From: Algibacter pacificus
GTDB taxonomy: Bacteria; Bacteroidota; Bacteroidia; Flavobacteriales; Flavobacteriaceae
Assembly: GCF_008033385.1 (NCBI RefSeq)
Contig: NZ_VOGY01000001.1
Location: 372,001 to 436,000 of the forward strand
Direction: 5' to 3'
Length of the DNA: 64,000 nucleotides
Within the stretch, counting starts at the first letter, position 1. The number at the start of each line of letters is the position of its first letter. The notes below the pieces were generated by a model. That model worked only from the letters and a program-made list of their open reading frames with translations, made no database searches and was not told the DNA's origin. A program made the position numbers and the translations under genes. This document shows, one piece after another, positions 27,111 through 36,347 of this stretch.

Positions 27111-29885
27111 TTAACGGAGTCTAAATGCATTAATACCTGTTGGTTTTGCAGCAAAATAGATATCTGCAATTTTTTTGTATCGTTCTAAAAACTCATCGAA
27201 AGCAGGAATGTATTCTTGATTTTCTATATAAATGGACATTTTTGTAACTCCTGTTTCGTTGTGTAAAAATTTGCGGAGGTTGATAAATAGTACAATATCG
27301 TCGTGGGTGTTTTTAATATTTCGTTTTCTATGGTTAAGCATAAAATCGTTAACCCATGTGCCATTTACCCAATCGCCGTCAATATGGAATATTAAGTCTT
27401 TATCTTCCACAACACTTTGGAAATGTCCCATCATATCCGGAAGGATGCTGTGTTCTAAAGCTGTAGATAGTGCTTCTCTGTCTTTTATCATTCTTGTAAA
27501 ACCAGCTTCTTTTAATACACTATTATTAATGAGACTGTCGGTTAATTGCGACCATCTTTCCCATTTTTTATCATAAGTTCCATAGTCATCATCTTTATTT
27601 ACCGGCGCGATGTCTTTGTGTAATTGTTCGTAAAAATCAGGCTTATAGGCTTTAAGATTGCGGCAACGCATGGCATCTGCTCTAAATACTTTGTTATTTC
27701 TAAACATTCCGGTATTACTATAAGTATAGGTGGCATTATTTACACCCATAGTGTTTTCGCGAAGTCTAATAGTAAAGGTGTCTTCCTTAGCTCGTGTAAT
27801 TACAAATCGTTTTTGGCTTTCATTAAAATCGAATACGACGCCTTTGTCAAATAATTTATTTAAGGCATCTGTTATAGCATGCATACGTCTTACAAAGATG
27901 TTTTGCAGCGGAATTCTAAGTGTTGTGGTTCCGTTTAGAATTCGTGTGCCATTTATTTTGTATTCAATAATTTGTAAAATATATTCTTTCGGCATTGCTT
28001 TATGAGAACTTTGTGTGCCTAATAAGCTTCGCGATAGGTTGTTTATATATTTTAAAGAACTAATCCACGGGAAGGTACATTCTACCAAGGAACAACAGGA
28101 ATCTCTGTTAGTTGCTGCTTGAATTTTGTATGAAAGACTAAAGTCTGCCACAATAATATCCGAAAAATTTTGCCGTGTATCGGTATCTAATTCAGGGTCA
28201 CCATCAACGGGAACAGTGTCTAAAATGATTTCTCGAGAAGTTGATAATAGAACTAAAGTTCCGCCTTTTTCTACGCCACCTTTATGTGTTAAAGATGGAT
28301 GTTCTCTAACAAAAGCGGCAAACTCTTTTTGGTTTTCTATAATATCGAATATCACATAATCGAAATCGAGCCCTTTGTCTTTTTTTAGACCGTCAATCGT
28401 ACTTTTTGTTGAAAGTAAATCGCTTCCCTGATGGCCTTCAATTCTATAAAAATCGGTGCCATTGATTTCAAAATCTAATGGTGTTTTTGCCCAACCTAAT
28501 AAAAGCCCTGTATGGTAGCTTAGGTTGTAATTCTGTTTATAGTTTTTAGTTTTATCGAAATCCCAACTTTTTAAAAGGTTTTCAGTAAGATTAAAATAGG
28601 CGGGAATGGCTTTTTTACCTAAACTTCCACAAAGTGAAGACGGTGTAATTACAGTGTTTTGGGTATTATTTAAGTTAAAGTTAGCGAGCATAAGTTGTAC
28701 TCTTTTAACCAAAGTTTGAACTTTTATTATCAAGTTTTCGTTTTCTGAATTTGCTGGAGCAGGATAGAACTCATGACGCAATTCCGGATAAGCAGCGTGG
28801 GAGGTTAAAGCACCTAAAAGTAAATGTTTTGGAAATGCATGAATATCTGGGCAGCAATCGGATTTTAGTTGCAATAGCAAATCGGCTATTTCATTAAAAT
28901 TATCACTTATGTTTTTTGTAAGCGCATAGCGGTATTGAATGCGGTTGTTGTTTGAAAAATTATCGAGATTATTAATCCCATTTATAATTGAATTTTGAAC
29001 GGTATTGCTAATATTTAATAGGTCTGAAAACCCTTCAAATAAGCTAGAATATGCGCTATCTAAGTTAACTTTGGCATTGGTGATTTTTGTTTTGTATGCC
29101 GTTGCTAGTTTTGAATATGTCGATATATTATTGCTAGCTCCGGCATCTGGATTTAGTATAACTCGTTGAACAGCCGTTCTTGGAAGAGCAATAATAGCTT
29201 CATAAATATTATGTTTGTTATAGATGCTATCATCTGTATTTACTGCGTTTTCAACATCATCTTTATCTATTAACAGCGCTTTTATGTTTTGGATGTTGGG
29301 TTGCCCTTGGTTGTCGCAATTTGAGGATGAACATATAGATTCATCTTCTAAATAACTTTCTATATAAAGTACAACCACTTTGTTTTGAAGTTGTTCTTCT
29401 GTAAGTTGTAGTGCATCGTCATTATTAACGACATCGAAATCTGGTATTAATTCAATTAAATTAATAACCGTATTATCTGTTCTAAAACGATCGTATTTTG
29501 CGTTTTCGTCTAAAAACTCTTTGTAATGGGTGTATGTTATTTGGGATAATAATGTGCTTATATCTTTAAAAGTACCGGTGGTGTTCGATATAAAAAATGC
29601 GTTGGTTTCTTCATCGGTTTCTTCCGCTACGGGTATTAGTTTTTGAAGTTTTATTAGGTCGCCATCGGTAGTAATTCCGCAACCTTGATCTATGGTAATC
29701 GCAGGTTCTTCGACGTTAAAATCTACTTTAAACCCACAGGTAAGTCCAACACCTGTTATGCAAATTCTGGATAATCGATCTTGTTCATCGAAGTATTCTA
29801 TAAACTCGTTTAGTTTTCCCGAAGTAAGCACTTGGTCGTCTACAAACGAGCTATATTGTGGTGTTATTTGTGATAGTTTTTTCAT
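27111..29885 (-). CDS. Large uncharacterised eCIS baseplate-region protein, 924 residues
   Basis: 924 residues with no signal peptide or membrane helix. It opens with FVDDQVLTSGKLNEFIEYFD and GVGLTCGFKVDF followed by DQGCGITTDGDLI, a pattern I associate with conserved Bacteroidota eCIS proteins of unknown function. The middle includes a helical segment (about 280-350) and a PDI-like EFYPAP region. The C-terminal part contains FILHID-type beta segments and DEFLERYKKIADIYFAA. It follows the second wedge protein by 10 bases, the place where Afp-type systems encode further baseplate or fibre-attachment parts. I infer a baseplate accessory or receptor-facing role, not a proven one. Confidence 0.7.
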   Translation of the reverse strand: MKKLSQITPQYSSFVDDQVLTSGKLNEFIEYFDEQDRLSRICITGVGLTCGFKVDFNVEEPAITIDQGCGITTDGDLIKLQKLIPVAEETDEETNAFFISNTTGTFKDISTLLSQITYTHYKEFLDENAKYDRFRTDNTVINLIELIPDFDVVNNDDALQLTEEQLQNKVVVLYIESYLEDESICSSSNCDNQGQPNIQNIKALLIDKDDVENAVNTDDSIYNKHNIYEAIIALPRTAVQRVILNPDAGASNNISTYSKLATAYKTKITNAKVNLDSAYSSLFEGFSDLLNISNTVQNSIINGINNLDNFSNNNRIQYRYALTKNISDNFNEIADLLLQLKSDCCPDIHAFPKHLLLGALTSHAAYPELRHEFYPAPANSENENLIIKVQTLVKRVQLMLANFNLNNTQNTVITPSSLCGSLGKKAIPAYFNLTENLLKSWDFDKTKNYKQNYNLSYHTGLLLGWAKTPLDFEINGTDFYRIEGHQGSDLLSTKSTIDGLKKDKGLDFDYVIFDIIENQKEFAAFVREHPSLTHKGGVEKGGTLVLLSTSREIILDTVPVDGDPELDTDTRQNFSDIIVADFSLSYKIQAATNRDSCCSLVECTFPWISSLKYINNLSRSLLGTQSSHKAMPKEYILQIIEYKINGTRILNGTTTLRIPLQNIFVRRMHAITDALNKLFDKGVVFDFNESQKRFVITRAKEDTFTIRLRENTMGVNNATYTYSNTGMFRNNKVFRADAMRCRNLKAYKPDFYEQLHKDIAPVNKDDDYGTYDKKWERWSQLTDSLINNSVLKEAGFTRMIKDREALSTALEHSILPDMMGHFQSVVEDKDLIFHIDGDWVNGTWVNDFMLNHRKRNIKNTHDDIVLFINLRKFLHNETGVTKMSIYIENQEYIPAFDEFLERYKKIADIYFAAKPTGINAFRLR

Positions 29886-29895
29886 AACGTATGCA

Positions 29896-32529
29896 TTAAA
29901 GTTTACCCAAATTTGTTCTACCTAGAATAATATCTTGTTGTTCTTCATCACTTTCGCAGTTATGAAGTCTTCCCTGTGAATATATAGTATGTAAGGTGTT
30001 TACTATGGTGTTAAGACGTTTCATTTCGTTAATGGGTTGATCTTGTTCCATGTTTGTTTTGTTTAATAGCCAATCTTTATAGGCTTCTTCTAGTTCTACC
30101 ATTTCATTTTGTTCGCCTTTAGTATCATAACTTTTAGGGTAGCCAATCCAGCAAATTTTTGCAAGTATATGAGCGGGCAGTTCGTTTTGAATGAGGTTTT
30201 CTAAATAGCGTCTAAAATCGACGTTAGAGTAGCGCTCGGTCCATCCGGGAAGGACTATAGACACCCGAAAAGAGTAGGGGTCTATACTTTCGCAACTATC
30301 ACAGTTATTGGTACAAATTGGAAAAAAATGATTGGTTTCCGACGGTTCTAACACGTTAGGGCGAAGTAAAATATGTTCTATCACGTACATGCCCTCGTTT
30401 GGTATCAAGGTGTTTATAAAACTTGCTGCAGCAGCAATGGCTTTTTCAGCAGCAGCTTTGGTTTTAAAACTTGGAATACGTCTGGCAATAACATGGCGTT
30501 CATCTTCAACATCTGGATAGTTCGGATTTGTTAAATTGAAATAGAAACGCCCAGATTTATTTGTTTTTATCTCATAGTGTTCTTCAAATCTTCCAAAGTT
30601 TTTTACGTTTAGAATTTCAGCATACAAGGTTGTTAATGTGTGATAATGCTTGCTTGAAGAAGTGAGTATAATTTTTGAATTTGATTTTATACGAAAACGG
30701 TATTCAATTCTATCATCGGTATCAATTTCTTCGTATAATTCAAGAGGATCATCCGAGAAATTTCTTCTTGAAAAATCGGGATTACCTGTTAATAATGCAA
30801 TTCGTTTTTGAAATGCCGATACGTTGTTTGTATCCCATAAATTTTCGGGAAGTTGATTGTAATAATTAAAGCTTAACGGGCGTTCGCAGCCTATAGTTTC
30901 ATAAGATTGAAGAAAGCGTTCTTTAGTTTTTATAACTTCTTCATCTTTATTATTGCTGTAAAGTTGTTTCATTAAAAACGCGTATTCACTGAAGTTTTCA
31001 GCAAACCTTGCTAATAGGTGATTCAAGATATCGTTTCTTCTTTTGATACGATTATCAAGTTTTGTATTGGTGGTGAATAGCAATGCAGAGAGCGCTTCAT
31101 CGGTGTTATAATTATTTGAAACGAGTTCATCTCGGTTCTTAATATCATCAACTAATTGTGTGAAATATGTCGTCTTTAATTGGCCTTGAATTGAAAATAA
31201 ATCTTTTACTTTTTCTATATGAGCCATATACGTTGCCAAAATTTGATCGAAAAACAGTAAGTAGGCTTTTAGTTGTTTGGCTTTTGCTTTTTCAGCAGTG
31301 GTAGCGTTGGCTTTACTACCGGTTTCTCCAATAGCGTAAACATCAGGAAAATCGTTCTGAATGGTGGTATAGGCACCAGTATCTAAATAATCACCTTTTG
31401 GTAAGTCTAATTTTTTACTTTGAGAGGCAATAAAATTGGTGTCGCTTTTTATGGCATCGGCTAGTTCTTCACTATAAATAGCGACTTGTTCTTTATCAAT
31501 ATTAAGCGGTAAAAAACCTTTAAAATAGCTGAATGCACTTTTAGAGCATAACACCGGTTTTTTGTTTTCAGTAATACAAATATTCCAGCCTGCATTTTCT
31601 AGTTTTTTACCTGTACAGTGGTTAATTGAGATATCGCGAATAACATCGACACCTTCTATTTTTTGAATAATATTAATGATATCACTTAAACGCACTTCTT
31701 TTGTTAGGGTTGTGGCTTGTAGTTCTGCAGTATCAATAAAACCGTTTTTTAATAACGGACCGTTAAAAATAGTATCGCTGCTATAGCCTTTATCTAGCAT
31801 TTCTTTTAGAGAATAAAAGCGTATTTCTGGCGATAAATAGTGTTCTATAGCCTGTAAAACTAGGGCGTGAACTTTTTCTTCATCGGCATCTGGAAGGACT
31901 TCTATTTGTGCACAAACCGCTATGGGAAATGGTTTTACTTCTTCTATTTCAATAAGGTCTTCGCAAAGGTTTCTATGCGTGTGGTATGTTTTTCTAACCT
32001 CAAGAATAGCGGTGTCTAAATCCATTTCAGCCTGCGGGTCTAGTTCAATTAAAACATCATAAAGGCCATTGAGTTTAAATGCTTTTTGTTTGTTGGGTTC
32101 AATTTCAAAAGGTTGGTAGGCTAGTGCGTCTGTTTTGCAATTCACATAAACCGTTTTGCAATGTTTTTTTAACCAAGCGTTTTTAATACCCGGAAGGTCT
32201 ATAAATAATTTTCTATAATCGTTTTCTGTTACCGGTTTTGTGGGCAGTGCTTTATCGGCGGTTAAAAATTGCTCACTTAAAAAAGAAGGATTGTCCTGTT
32301 CTGCAAGTAATTTTTCTAGAGGTAAATTAATACGTGCACCAAGATCCGTAATGGCATAACATAAAGCTTCCAGAATAGTGATTCCAGGATCGTGTGCGTT
32401 GTAGTCCGTCCATAATCCACCACCCAGAGCTTCGATGTATGAGATGCCTTGTTTTTTTAAAAACTCGAAATCTAAATCATCTAAGCTAGCAGTGCTCTTA
32501 ACTATAGTATCTGTTATGTTGGAAGACAT
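29896..32529 (-). CDS. eCIS baseplate wedge protein (Afp12/Pvc12-like)
   Basis: 877 residues. The N-terminal block YIEALGGGLWTDYNAHDPGITILEALCYAITDLGAR is the hallmark (quoted here only by its start, WTDYNAHDPGI) of the large baseplate J-related wedge proteins. Middle regions include VDVIRDISINHC and a PEGMYVIEHILLRP-like block near residue 720 that recurs in Afp11/12-type proteins. It should join the second wedge protein in forming the baseplate that couples the spike to the sheath. Its start overlaps the end of the upstream wedge gene by 16 bases, which supports balanced synthesis of the two. Confidence 0.85.
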   Translation of the reverse strand: MSSNITDTIVKSTASLDDLDFEFLKKQGISYIEALGGGLWTDYNAHDPGITILEALCYAITDLGARINLPLEKLLAEQDNPSFLSEQFLTADKALPTKPVTENDYRKLFIDLPGIKNAWLKKHCKTVYVNCKTDALAYQPFEIEPNKQKAFKLNGLYDVLIELDPQAEMDLDTAILEVRKTYHTHRNLCEDLIEIEEVKPFPIAVCAQIEVLPDADEEKVHALVLQAIEHYLSPEIRFYSLKEMLDKGYSSDTIFNGPLLKNGFIDTAELQATTLTKEVRLSDIINIIQKIEGVDVIRDISINHCTGKKLENAGWNICITENKKPVLCSKSAFSYFKGFLPLNIDKEQVAIYSEELADAIKSDTNFIASQSKKLDLPKGDYLDTGAYTTIQNDFPDVYAIGETGSKANATTAEKAKAKQLKAYLLFFDQILATYMAHIEKVKDLFSIQGQLKTTYFTQLVDDIKNRDELVSNNYNTDEALSALLFTTNTKLDNRIKRRNDILNHLLARFAENFSEYAFLMKQLYSNNKDEEVIKTKERFLQSYETIGCERPLSFNYYNQLPENLWDTNNVSAFQKRIALLTGNPDFSRRNFSDDPLELYEEIDTDDRIEYRFRIKSNSKIILTSSSKHYHTLTTLYAEILNVKNFGRFEEHYEIKTNKSGRFYFNLTNPNYPDVEDERHVIARRIPSFKTKAAAEKAIAAAASFINTLIPNEGMYVIEHILLRPNVLEPSETNHFFPICTNNCDSCESIDPYSFRVSIVLPGWTERYSNVDFRRYLENLIQNELPAHILAKICWIGYPKSYDTKGEQNEMVELEEAYKDWLLNKTNMEQDQPINEMKRLNTIVNTLHTIYSQGRLHNCESDEEQQDIILGRTNLGKL

Positions 32530-35500
32530 GCGTTTTTAGTTAGGGGGTTATTGGTTTCACAATTAGATTTTATAGCCGTAACGCTGTGTTTTTTAGCCGA
32601 TACTAAAATGGCTTTTGCGCTAGAGGGTTTAATATTGGTTTTTTCTATACCAGAACTTTCAGGTTTTTTTAGATGAAGCAATACCACGCTATCTAAATAA
32701 TCGACATAGTCTAAATGTTCTAAATAGGCTATTAGTTTACTGCGATGAAAGGTCACTCCAAATCTTAATTTTGAAGTTTCCTTATAAGCCCAAGGCGATA
32801 GGTATTTCTTGATATCTTCTTCTAATTGGTTGATGTAAAAGAATTCGTCGTAACCCGTATTAAACTTAACGTTTAAAGTGACTTTTATCTCTTCGTAATC
32901 TGGGTTTATTACCTGTGCTTCAACAAATAGTGTGTTTAAAGCATTAATATAGTTCTGTATCTCGTTTCGTTTTGCGGTGCTTAATCTAGGTTGAAAAATA
33001 TCATAAGCATTTTGGTTTACTGTATCTGGCACTACTACAATGGCCACGTGGCCAGCAGCATTAAAATTATTATTTAAGGTATGTGGTAAGCATTTAACTT
33101 TATAAACCTCTTTAAATTCTTCTAAAATAAGGTGCTCATAATCCCATAAATTGATGGCTCGATCTTTATGACGAAGACGTTCACTTACTCTTTGGTAATA
33201 AGCTGGACTAGTTTCTTCGGGCGTGCCACCAAAACTTCCAAAGGGTTGGTTTATATTTTTTATGTGTGCATTGCGCTCTGTGAGTTTACTAATGGTTCCG
33301 GCGGGAATACCATTTTCTAAGTGCGATAAATCGTTACCATTGTCTTTAAATGTGGCCGTTATGACTTGCGCTTTTATGTCTATAAATTTGCAAACGGCAT
33401 CGAAACTCTTATCACTTTTAGCTCGTAGCCATACTTTTCCGGGAGGCAAAAGTGTGTGTGTTTTAGTGGCTTCATTAGGAATAATAACACTAACAATTCC
33501 TGTTTTTAGAAAATTATCTGTGGTATTCCCCAATAAATAATTACTACCTAAATCCATCCAAAGATCGCCACTAAGCACCGACCATTTTATTTTTTCATTT
33601 CCAACAAAAGATTCTGCTAAAGGATTTTCTGTGCCTTCTAGGAGTTGAAATAATATTTGCACTTGTTGAAGTGGTTGTGTGTTTTCTAAGCCAATATAAA
33701 GCTCCCCGCCTTTGGTGTAGTTAGGTACAAGCGTGTTGTTATTTTTGGTTTGGCCAAAAGGATGCTCCTGAAAGAGTTGTATGGGCGCTAATTCCGATTG
33801 ATTAGTTGAATTTTTTAAATCTAATACTTGATTGGCCATATAAGAAAAATATAGTTTTTCCAAAAGCGGTGTATATGGCTCATTGGGTAAAAGCGTATCC
33901 TCTTGGTTTGTTAAGGCTAAAGCATAAACTTGCGGGAAAATTTTATGTAAAAAGGATTGATTTAACGCGATTTTTAAAGGACCTTTTTTCGAAGTTTCGA
34001 AAGGGCTTTTATAATCTATTTTAAGTCCAAACTTAAATTGATCTCCATTTTTGGTAAAAAGTATTTTACTAGCATCTACAATAGTATCCGTTTTTAAGGT
34101 GACTTTACTGTTGAAATAATTGTTTCCATCAACATAGATATTGTTTGGTGTGTCGCTGGACGGTGTTTTTATCCCCAATGTATTTGGGGTAGCCGATTTA
34201 TACAATAAATTATGATATAATAAGGGCGTTAAATTTCTATTGGTATCGTTTTTACGATAGGCTAAATAATGATTTTTGAAATCTAAAGGCGTATTTAACC
34301 AGAGTCCTTTTAGTTCAATTGACGACCATTGTTTGGAAAAAGCTTCGGGATAATCAATAGTAAAGCTAGAGTTTTTTATAGGTTGTGTTCCAAAAGGATA
34401 AAAAGGCTTATCTGCTTTTATGTCTCCTAAATCATTACTTAATTGAAGTAATTCTGCTTCGGCAACTGATACCTCTATGTCTATTTTAATTAAATTTTTA
34501 TTTCTTAATTGCGTGTATAAGTTATAACCATCACTATAAGTTGGTGTTTGGGTTTGAATTAAAAAGCGGAATACAGGTTGGTTGGTGTTAAAGTTTTCGC
34601 CGTGAATGGATTTTGAGTAATTGGTAATGGCACCTTCATTTTTATCAATAGAAATATATACTTGAAAAGTGTTGTTTTCTATAGCTGTAATAAAGGCGTC
34701 TTTCTTTATTGTTGAAAGTTTAAAAGGACCCAACCAGCCTTTTTCTCCAGTTGCGTAAACCTCAATAACGCTGGATAATTGTTGGGCAGTAAATTTTTCG
34801 AACGGCTGTTTTCCTGTAAATTTAATTAAAACATCGCGCTTGCCTTCTTGTAAATTAAGCGTAGGTGATGCTACAGCAAATCCAAGTTTTGGCGTGTTTA
34901 AAATAGCAGCCGGATTGTAATGCTTTGGGTAACCAAAAGGTAGCCATTGTGGGGTTTCTTTAAACGGTTCACCATTTCCATCAAGAGAATTTACAGCGGG
35001 TGCTGCGTATATACCATTTACTTCAGATGGTTTTTGTTTTAGGTGGTGATAAACACTTTTTAAATCGGAAATCTGTGCTTTATTAATAACCACTTCTTTA
35101 TCTGTGGCATATTGTAATCGTTTACCATTGTTGTCTTTACCAGCTTCTAATAATTTATTTTTATCAATTTTTGTTTCTGAAATGTTTTTGGCTATTTCAA
35201 ATATTAAATGAACATGATCGGCTACGGGTGCTTTTTTATCAATTTGTAAAATTTCACTATAATAAAAATCCAGATGTCTTTTAGTGATACCGTTAAATCT
35301 ACTTTTTGTAGTTTCTAATAGTTTTAAAAAACAGATGAAAAGGGTAAGGTGAGGAGTTAAATTATTAGTCGATTCAATATCAGAAAGAAATTTTTTGATA
35401 GCATTTTTTTCTACAAAGAACTGTTGCCAATTATTTACAGCATGCGTATCATTTTCTACCCCGAAATAGCGGACTTCTTTGGCAAAAGCATGAGCAAACT

Positions 35501-35627
35501 CCATCCATTCAGCAATTGAAAAATCATTTAATTTGAAATTTTCTGGTGCTAATGCTGCTAAGTCACGCTCTACTTGTCCCGTGCCCCCGTGATTTAAAAG
35601 AAAGGTATGTTCGTTTTTTTTAGCCAT
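32514..35627 (-). CDS. eCIS baseplate J/gp6-like wedge protein (Afp11/Pvc11-like)
   Basis: 1037 residues. The N-terminal part contains LNDFSIAEWMEFAHAFAKEV and IFEIAKNISETKIDKNKLLEAG. The C-terminal third has the baseplate J signature: TEETSPAYYQRVSERLRHKD-like region at about residue 810 (TSPAYYQRVSERLRHK), NLWDYEHLILEEFKEVYKVK, HVAIVVVPD and a YLSPWAY end segment. These are conserved in phage gp47/gp6-type and Afp11 proteins. The protein should form the wedges of the baseplate. It begins 3 bases after the gp25 gene and overlaps the second wedge gene by 16 bases. Confidence 0.88.
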   Translation of the reverse strand: MAKKNEHTFLLNHGGTGQVERDLAALAPENFKLNDFSIAEWMEFAHAFAKEVRYFGVENDTHAVNNWQQFFVEKNAIKKFLSDIESTNNLTPHLTLFICFLKLLETTKSRFNGITKRHLDFYYSEILQIDKKAPVADHVHLIFEIAKNISETKIDKNKLLEAGKDNNGKRLQYATDKEVVINKAQISDLKSVYHHLKQKPSEVNGIYAAPAVNSLDGNGEPFKETPQWLPFGYPKHYNPAAILNTPKLGFAVASPTLNLQEGKRDVLIKFTGKQPFEKFTAQQLSSVIEVYATGEKGWLGPFKLSTIKKDAFITAIENNTFQVYISIDKNEGAITNYSKSIHGENFNTNQPVFRFLIQTQTPTYSDGYNLYTQLRNKNLIKIDIEVSVAEAELLQLSNDLGDIKADKPFYPFGTQPIKNSSFTIDYPEAFSKQWSSIELKGLWLNTPLDFKNHYLAYRKNDTNRNLTPLLYHNLLYKSATPNTLGIKTPSSDTPNNIYVDGNNYFNSKVTLKTDTIVDASKILFTKNGDQFKFGLKIDYKSPFETSKKGPLKIALNQSFLHKIFPQVYALALTNQEDTLLPNEPYTPLLEKLYFSYMANQVLDLKNSTNQSELAPIQLFQEHPFGQTKNNNTLVPNYTKGGELYIGLENTQPLQQVQILFQLLEGTENPLAESFVGNEKIKWSVLSGDLWMDLGSNYLLGNTTDNFLKTGIVSVIIPNEATKTHTLLPPGKVWLRAKSDKSFDAVCKFIDIKAQVITATFKDNGNDLSHLENGIPAGTISKLTERNAHIKNINQPFGSFGGTPEETSPAYYQRVSERLRHKDRAINLWDYEHLILEEFKEVYKVKCLPHTLNNNFNAAGHVAIVVVPDTVNQNAYDIFQPRLSTAKRNEIQNYINALNTLFVEAQVINPDYEEIKVTLNVKFNTGYDEFFYINQLEEDIKKYLSPWAYKETSKLRFGVTFHRSKLIAYLEHLDYVDYLDSVVLLHLKKPESSGIEKTNIKPSSAKAILVSAKKHSVTAIKSNCETNNPLTKNACLPT

Positions 35628-35630
35628 AAT

Positions 35631-36041
35631 TTAAACTTCAGATCCTTCTACTTTATAGAAAGGAAAAACCATATTTGCTCTCGAGTTTGTTGTTCTAACT
35701 ATATAATCGATTTGTATTAAAATTTTACCTTCTAACTCATTCGTCGTGTCCAGTTCAATATTAGATACATCAATTCTAGGTTCGTGGTATAATATAGCCG
35801 TGCTAATTAAATCTTTGATATAAGTTTTTAAGGTGATATCTAAGGACTGAAATATTAACTCTTCTAAATTGCAACCATATTCGGGCAGCATCACGCGTTC
35901 GCCAAGTCGAGTAGATAGTAATATTTGTAAACTTTTATTAATATCCTCGGTACCTGTTGTTAGCTTAACGGCTTTGGTATTATGATCGAAATGCGGAGGG
36001 AATCCCCAACCTTTTCCTAAAAAGTTATTAGCATCATTCAT
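35631..36041 (-). CDS. gp25-like baseplate protein (Afp9/Pvc9-like)
   Basis: 136 residues. FLGKGWGFPPHFDHNTKAV at the start and the core LSTRLGERVMLPEYGCNLEELIF are diagnostic for the gp25/TssE baseplate family (lysozyme-like fold without the enzyme activity). It initiates sheath assembly by offering a handshake strand to the first sheath ring. Position between PAAR and the large wedge genes, with 11 and 3 base gaps, matches the usual eCIS order. Confidence 0.93.
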   Translation of the reverse strand: MNDANNFLGKGWGFPPHFDHNTKAVKLTTGTEDINKSLQILLSTRLGERVMLPEYGCNLEELIFQSLDITLKTYIKDLISTAILYHEPRIDVSNIELDTTNELEGKILIQIDYIVRTTNSRANMVFPFYKVEGSEV

Positions 36042-36052
36042 TTTAAATATTT

Positions 36053-36343
36053 TTAACCAATTAATACGGTGGGTTCTCCCAATACAATGGTGCCACCGTG
36101 TGCTGTACTATCGCCCATTCGTGCTGCGGGCATTCCACCAATAAATACGGTAGAAGAGCCCATTATTATAGAATCAGGAGGGCCTGTGCATACGGCCATA
36201 TCTCCAACTTTTGCTGCGGGCATCCCGCCAATTAATACTGTTGGTTCTCCCGGCGGCAGTATGGGACCGCCAACATGTGGCCCTGCAGGTGTTACTATTG
36301 GACATACATGCATATCTGTTATTCTTGCTGCTGGTGCTCCCAT
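36053..36343 (-). CDS. PAAR-domain spike tip protein
   Basis: 96 residues made of Gly/Pro-rich PAAR repeats. The opening MGAPAARITDMHVCPIVTP gives the zinc-binding His and Cys, and two copies of GGMPAA lie in the middle (VLIGGMPAAKVGDMAVC, VFIGGMPAARMGDSTAHG), with GEPTVLIG at the end. PAAR proteins form a sharp cone on the trimeric spike and hold a zinc ion. It is encoded 4 bases after the VgrG-like spike. It has no extension, so it does not itself carry an effector domain. Confidence 0.94.
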   Translation of the reverse strand: MGAPAARITDMHVCPIVTPAGPHVGGPILPPGEPTVLIGGMPAAKVGDMAVCTGPPDSIIMGSSTVFIGGMPAARMGDSTAHGGTIVLGEPTVLIG

Positions 36344-36347
36344 AATT

